Source: Candidatus Daviesbacteria bacterium RIFCSPHIGHO2_02_FULL_39_12 (GTDB taxonomy: Bacteria; Patescibacteriota; Microgenomatia; Daviesbacterales; UBA10151). Taken from it: 15,795 nt of DNA. A model generated the notes under the pieces. It did no database searches and had not been told where the DNA came from. It saw only the letters and a list, made by a program, of their open reading frames with translations. Made by a program: the position numbers and the translations under genes. This document shows, piece by piece, positions 12,573 through 15,795 of this stretch. Positions within the stretch are counted from its first letter, which is position 1. Each line of letters begins with the position of its first letter. Where the stretch lies: the NCBI GenBank assembly GCA_001777055.1, contig MFCX01000002.1, forward strand, positions 1-15,795, read 5' to 3'.

Positions 12573-13519
12573 AAATTTTTAAATTCAGAATACCCACTAT
12601 ATTAGGGATTGGCATGATTCTATTCGGTATAATCGCCGGAGTACTTTTGGTACTGAAGGAACAAGGATTTATCTCTCAAGCCTCGCCGGATATCAAGGCG
12701 CAAAATATCACCATTACAAATATTACGGATAACTCTGTAACCATCTCCTGGCACACACAAACTCCGGTTGCTTCATTTTTAACCTATGGGCAGACAAACC
12801 CTAATGAACAAGCTGTTTTAGATGAGCGGGATACTAAATTACCGTCCGCTCATTCGGTTCACTATGTCACTGTAAAAAATCTTCTGCCCAAAACAGAATA
12901 TCTATACAAAATCATTTCAGGCAAAACTGCAACAGACATCCTCAAATTTACCACCGCTACCCCCGCCTCCAGCCAAATAAACTTTAGGCCGGTGATCGGC
13001 TCCAGTTTCGCCGGGGATCAACCTTTAGACGAAGGAATTGCTTATCTTTCTATGGCTGATGCCTCTTTACAGTCTGCCTTAATTAAAGTTTCCGGCAATT
13101 TTCTAATTACCCTATCTCAAATCAGGACGGCAGATTTTGCTGAAGTTTTTTTGCCAACTCAGGACACTACTGTCAAACTGACTATTGTATCTGCCAAAGG
13201 ACAATCTAATATTTTATTTAAATTAGGTGATTTCGATAAGGAGCTGCCTGCTGTTAAATTAGGTGAGGATTTGGATTTTATCAGCAATCCTCCTGCCATC
13301 CCCTCTGCCACTCCTAGCGCTAGTCCTTCCTTACAAGATCTTAGTAGATATGATTTAAATAGTGACGGAAAAATAAATTCAGCAGACAATGCCATATTAC
13401 TGCAAAATTTTGGCGGGAACCCTAAAAACAAGAAGGCGGATTTGAATGGGGATGGTAAAGTTAATCAAAAAGATGTAGATTTAATGAGCAGGGAAATCAG
13501 CAGGTTTAATTCTCTGTAA
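12569..13519 (+). CDS. Membrane-anchored surface protein with Fn3 and dockerin domains
   Basis: The 316-aa protein has an N-terminal signal anchor (residues 9-30). A fibronectin type III-like domain follows (about 44-130; NSVTISWHTQTPVASFLTYG and a PKTEYLYKI strand, as in purple-acid-phosphatase-type Fn3). Then come a second beta domain (about 135-245) that looks like carboxypeptidase-regulatory or Big folds, and a Pro/Ser/Thr linker. The C-terminal type I dockerin has two calcium loops, DLNSDGKINSAD (262-273) and DLNGDGKVNQKD (291-302), separated by a short helix. Dockerins bind cohesin domains, so the protein probably displays or docks partners at the cell surface. It is the last gene of the pilus-like operon, and its 3' end overlaps the convergent holA gene by 14 nt. 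No cohesin is in the window. Confidence 0.85.
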   Translation: MKIFKFRIPTILGIGMILFGIIAGVLLVLKEQGFISQASPDIKAQNITITNITDNSVTISWHTQTPVASFLTYGQTNPNEQAVLDERDTKLPSAHSVHYVTVKNLLPKTEYLYKIISGKTATDILKFTTATPASSQINFRPVIGSSFAGDQPLDEGIAYLSMADASLQSALIKVSGNFLITLSQIRTADFAEVFLPTQDTTVKLTIVSAKGQSNILFKLGDFDKELPAVKLGEDLDFISNPPAIPSATPSASPSLQDLSRYDLNSDGKINSADNAILLQNFGGNPKNKKADLNGDGKVNQKDVDLMSREISRFNSL

Positions 13520-14162
13520 ATTGATTAACCAGTAAGAATTCTGCCTGGGACTGCTCCAGCAAACCCTTTTTTAGTTTAAATTCTATTTCTATTAGACTTT
13601 TATATAATTTTGTAATCCGCTCTAAGTCAAAATTCTTCCTTTGTCTTTGCAGTTTATCTTTCACAAACTGCGGGGCATTCTTTGGAGTTGTTACCAAATT
13701 GCGGAGTAAATAATAAGACATAGTTAGAAGATAAAAAATATCGAATCCTGTTTTTTTTAGTTTTTCCATTTCCAAAAAAGCTCTATTGTCTTTATTTGCC
13801 AAAAGATCCAAAAAGGGGAAACCCGTAATTTCTTTGCTTTCAGGAAAATAGAAAACCTGCGCCCCTATTTTTGTATACTCTAAAAGCTTAGCTTTTGGCA
13901 ATTCATGATCAAACCACAACACAAGTGAAAAGTGAAAAGTGAAAAGTGAAAAGTGAAATATAAAATCTGCGGGAGGATTTTCTAAGATAACCAGTCTTTC
14001 CTGAGGAAAAAGCGAGGTAGATACTAAATTACCGGCTATATCTTCCAAGTCGGCTCCTTGCTCAAAAACTACTACATCATTTACATTAAATTTTTGTTTA
14101 ATACTAATTAGTTGAGCTCTGGAACTACTTATTGCCGGTCCATGCAGCAGAAGAAGCTTCAT
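13506..14162 (-). CDS. holA: DNA polymerase III delta subunit-like protein (short HolA)
   Basis: It probably belongs to the delta clamp-loader subunit family. The N-terminus LLLHGPAISSSRAQLISIKQKF and SLFPQERLVILENP fit the reduced AAA+ part. The C-terminal helical part ends with ERITKLYKSLIEIEFKLKKGLLEQSQAEFLL, which matches the delta pattern (xxLYxxLLExDxxLKxG). It has 218 aa against about 340 in typical HolA, and no Walker A is present (delta does not need one). The ATG at 14162 has a GGAGA site 8-9 nt upstream and overlaps the LCP gene by 38 nt, so translation is coupled. Residues 69-80 are encoded by five exact heptamers. The assignment is moderate because the family is divergent. Confidence 0.6.
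   Translation of the reverse strand: MKLLLLHGPAISSSRAQLISIKQKFNVNDVVVFEQGADLEDIAGNLVSTSLFPQERLVILENPPADFIFHFSLFTFHFSLVLWFDHELPKAKLLEYTKIGAQVFYFPESKEITGFPFLDLLANKDNRAFLEMEKLKKTGFDIFYLLTMSYYLLRNLVTTPKNAPQFVKDKLQRQRKNFDLERITKLYKSLIEIEFKLKKGLLEQSQAEFLLVNQFTEN
13923..13957. repeat. Perfect heptamer tandem repeat, (AAGTGAA)x5, inside holA
   Basis: Five exact copies of AAGTGAA in 35 bp. On the coding strand they are TTCACTT and give HFSLFTFHFSL in the HolA-like protein. Since 7 is not a multiple of 3, gain or loss of one unit would shift the frame. Confidence 0.95.
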
Positions 14163-15342
14163 TTTCGATTTCTCCTAAGAGTACTTTTTTAACATATCCG
14201 GCGATAATAGAAAAGTCATCATCTTGAGAAACCAATACATAAGCTCCCCCATAATCTGAGGCAGGAGGATGTAAAAGTAAAGACCGTCTCTTATCCGGTA
14301 AGCCAAGTTTAGGCGAATCATCTAAGACAAAGCTTCGTGTTTGATCCAGTTCCTGAGACAATTTATATAATTCAAATCCGTCTCTTGGTTGAATATCTGT
14401 GTCGATGCTTTGACCGAAAGTTTTAATTAACTGCGAAATTTTGGCAATATTAAATAGCGACTCAGGTGAAAGTATTTTTTTCCTGATTGCCTGCAAGACT
14501 TTTTCCTGTCTTTTGGATCTTGAGAAATCAGAACCTTGTCCATTGGTGCCGTGTCTCGATCTGACAAATTTTAAAGCCAATCCTCCGTCCATATGCTGCA
14601 AACCTTGTTTAAAACTTAAACGTTCATACCTGCAGCTAAAATATTTTGCTCCTTTATCTTCCTGGGCAGAATCTGTAGCGACCTTTAGATCAGGTGAGAT
14701 AAAAACTTTTCTCTTTCCCGGCTCAATATTTAACAGTTTCGCTTCCTCCTCTGAAAAATCTACCTCTTTTTCTTCATATCCACAAAGATCTCTTTCTTTG
14801 CCGGCAATCGGGAAATTGTAATCATCAAAAGCATTGTCCACCACAACATCAATACCCCCCAATTGATCCACAGCCTGAATAAATCCTCTAAAATCTACTC
14901 TCGCCCCGTAATGAATCGGCAATCCTAAGATATTACCCATAACTATTTTAGCCAGTCCTAAGCCATTTTTTTGCGAAAGTCCCATCTGATAAACAGCATT
15001 GGCTTTACTTCTTAATTCAGGCAGCCATAAATCCCTGGGGATAGAAATAAAATAGAGCCGGTTCGTTTTAAGATTATAGGAGGCAACCATGATGGTATCG
15101 GTTAAATTTGCTCCGTCATGAGTTGCGCCGGCAGTTCCTAAAAACAGAATATTAACTTTATTATCGGTTGATTTAACAGGATAACCCAACAAATTAAAGC
15201 TCCCTACCGAACCGGAGGAGAAAAAGACCATAAACAGGTTTGTCGCTAGCGCAATAAACAGAACCACCAGGGCTATCATAAAACCGGAAATTACCACAAA
15301 AGGAGGATTTTGTCGCTTAGCGGGAAATCTAATTTGTCTCAC
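14125..15342 (-). CDS. LytR-CpsA-Psr (LCP) family cell-wall polymer ligase
   Basis: LCP proteins transfer lipid-linked polymers to peptidoglycan outside the membrane. The 405-aa product has a short basic cytoplasmic start, one membrane helix (14-39), and the LCP domain with LTDTIMVASYN, YFISIPRDLWL (residues 97-107, catalytic Arg and Asp) and FVRSRHG...DFSRSKRQ (259-279). An insertion of about 50 residues lies between Cys187 and Cys237 (DLCGY to FSCRY), possibly closed by a disulfide. GTG 15342 is chosen since AAGGAG ends 7 nt upstream; an ATG at 15393 in the same frame would overlap tpiA by 65 nt and add 17 residues. It overlaps the tpiA stop by 14 nt and holA by 38 nt, so it is the middle of a tight operon. 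Confidence 0.88.
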   Translation of the reverse strand: MRQIRFPAKRQNPPFVVISGFMIALVVLFIALATNLFMVFFSSGSVGSFNLLGYPVKSTDNKVNILFLGTAGATHDGANLTDTIMVASYNLKTNRLYFISIPRDLWLPELRSKANAVYQMGLSQKNGLGLAKIVMGNILGLPIHYGARVDFRGFIQAVDQLGGIDVVVDNAFDDYNFPIAGKERDLCGYEEKEVDFSEEEAKLLNIEPGKRKVFISPDLKVATDSAQEDKGAKYFSCRYERLSFKQGLQHMDGGLALKFVRSRHGTNGQGSDFSRSKRQEKVLQAIRKKILSPESLFNIAKISQLIKTFGQSIDTDIQPRDGFELYKLSQELDQTRSFVLDDSPKLGLPDKRRSLLLHPPASDYGGAYVLVSQDDDFSIIAGYVKKVLLGEIENEASSAAWTGNK

Positions 15343-15795
15343 CGGCACACTCCTTAACGATCTTAATAAACTCTGCCGCATCCAAAGAAGCATTACCGAT
15401 TAACACTCCATTAATATTTTCCTGTTTAATAAAATTCTTAATATTTTGTGAATTTACGCTACCCCCGTATATTACTTCTAAAGCCTGATTATGTTTTTGT
15501 TTAATATCTTGCGCTACTTTGTCAGCATTCTCCGGAGTGTCGGGATCACCGGTACCTATGGCAAAAATCGGCTCATATGCTATCAGTTTGCACCCATCCG
15601 GAACCACGGCCTGTGAATCCTGTACACAAACTAAAGGAATGATATTATTTTCTATTGCCTGAGCAGCTTTTTTAGCAACCAATTCATCATTTTCTGCAAA
15701 ATTTTTTCTTCTTTCCGAGTGACCCAAGATAGATAATTCTACCAACTGGCTTAATAAGACCGCCGGTTCTTCCCCGGTATAAGCCCCGACCCCAA
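15329..15795 (-). CDS. tpiA: Triosephosphate isomerase, 5' end beyond window
   Basis: This glycolytic enzyme interconverts dihydroxyacetone phosphate and glyceraldehyde 3-phosphate in the cytoplasm. The visible 154 codons are in frame from the window edge: GAYTGE, then LGHSERR (catalytic His), AYEPIFAIGTG (catalytic Glu and phosphate loop), YGGSVN and NGVLIGNASLDA. Only about the first 80-100 residues, with the Asn-x-Lys motif, are missing. The fragment begins upstream of any start codon, and the TTG at 15745 is just an internal Leu. The stop TAG overlaps the LCP gene start, so tpiA is the first visible gene of tpiA-LCP-holA. Confidence 0.96.
   Translation of the reverse strand, partial: GVGAYTGEEPAVLLSQLVELSILGHSERRKNFAENDELVAKKAAQAIENNIIPLVCVQDSQAVVPDGCKLIAYEPIFAIGTGDPDTPENADKVAQDIKQKHNQALEVIYGGSVNSQNIKNFIKQENINGVLIGNASLDAAEFIKIVKECAGETN

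Noticed and set aside
13314..13323. CTAGCGCTAG palindrome in the Pro/Ser linker of the dockerin protein
   Set aside because: It is only 10 bp in a low-complexity linker; chance is likely.
15343..15393. ATG start for the LCP gene at 15393
   Set aside because: It has no ribosome site and overlaps tpiA by 65 nt; GTG 15342 has AAGGAG at good spacing. Not fully excluded.
1..15795. CRISPR array, tRNA, rRNA, prophage or intact insertion sequence
   Set aside because: No spaced direct repeats, no cloverleaf or rRNA-like stretch, and no transposase or phage gene was found on either strand.

Overview
The window looks like chromosomal DNA from a Candidate Phyla Radiation (Patescibacteria) bacterium, probably of the Microgenomates group. 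This placement is inferred from gene content and protein style, not from a marker-gene tree. The signs are compact genes with overlapping ends, a shortened HrcA and HolA, a zinc-finger-less DnaJ, a PilN/PilO cluster with a dockerin protein, an LCP protein with a cysteine-bracketed insertion, moderate-to-low GC, and TGA used as a stop. I see no tRNA, rRNA, CRISPR array or intact mobile element.

Layout. Positions 1-5183 (minus strand) hold a heat-shock operon, hrcA-grpE-dnaK-dnaJ, followed by the 5' part of nusA. A CIRCE operator (5192-5218) lies over a TTGACA-type promoter ahead of hrcA. Terminators follow dnaK and dnaJ, and the second one lies inside the nusA leader. A divergent NAD-kinase-like gene (5271-5969, plus) meets the end of an LD-carboxypeptidase gene (ldcA, minus). 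Then come a DUF378 membrane protein, lepA (EF4) and murJ, all minus. A short divergent promoter region with a perfect 15-bp palindrome separates murJ from rpsT (plus). After rpsT come four plus-strand genes chained by ATGA overlaps: a PilN-like protein, a PilO-like protein, a 58-residue membrane protein, and a membrane-anchored Fn3/dockerin protein. The window ends with a minus-strand operon: tpiA (5' end cut off), an LCP ligase and a short HolA-like protein.

How the genes fit together. hrcA-grpE-dnaK-dnaJ is a self-regulated chaperone set. ldcA, murJ and the LCP protein concern peptidoglycan recycling, lipid II export and attachment of polymers to the wall. nusA, lepA, rpsT and holA are transcription, translation and replication genes. 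The PilN-to-dockerin operon is probably a cell-surface pilus or adhesion module.

Cross-cutting signals. (1) Four genes (dnaJ, ldcA, lepA, pilN-like) have a -10 hexamer exactly 6 nt before ATG and no Shine-Dalgarno at functional spacing, and rpsT has 7 nt, which predicts leaderless mRNAs. Several operon-internal genes and the DUF378 gene have clear Shine-Dalgarno sites. (2) Period-7 short tandem repeats of related sequence occur at four loci, two of them inside coding sequence (lepA and holA). (3) Palindromic elements sit in frame inside dnaK and grpE, and one coincides with a 7-residue DnaK insertion. (4) nusA transcripts appear to start with a complete intrinsic terminator just before the start codon, suggesting autoregulation.
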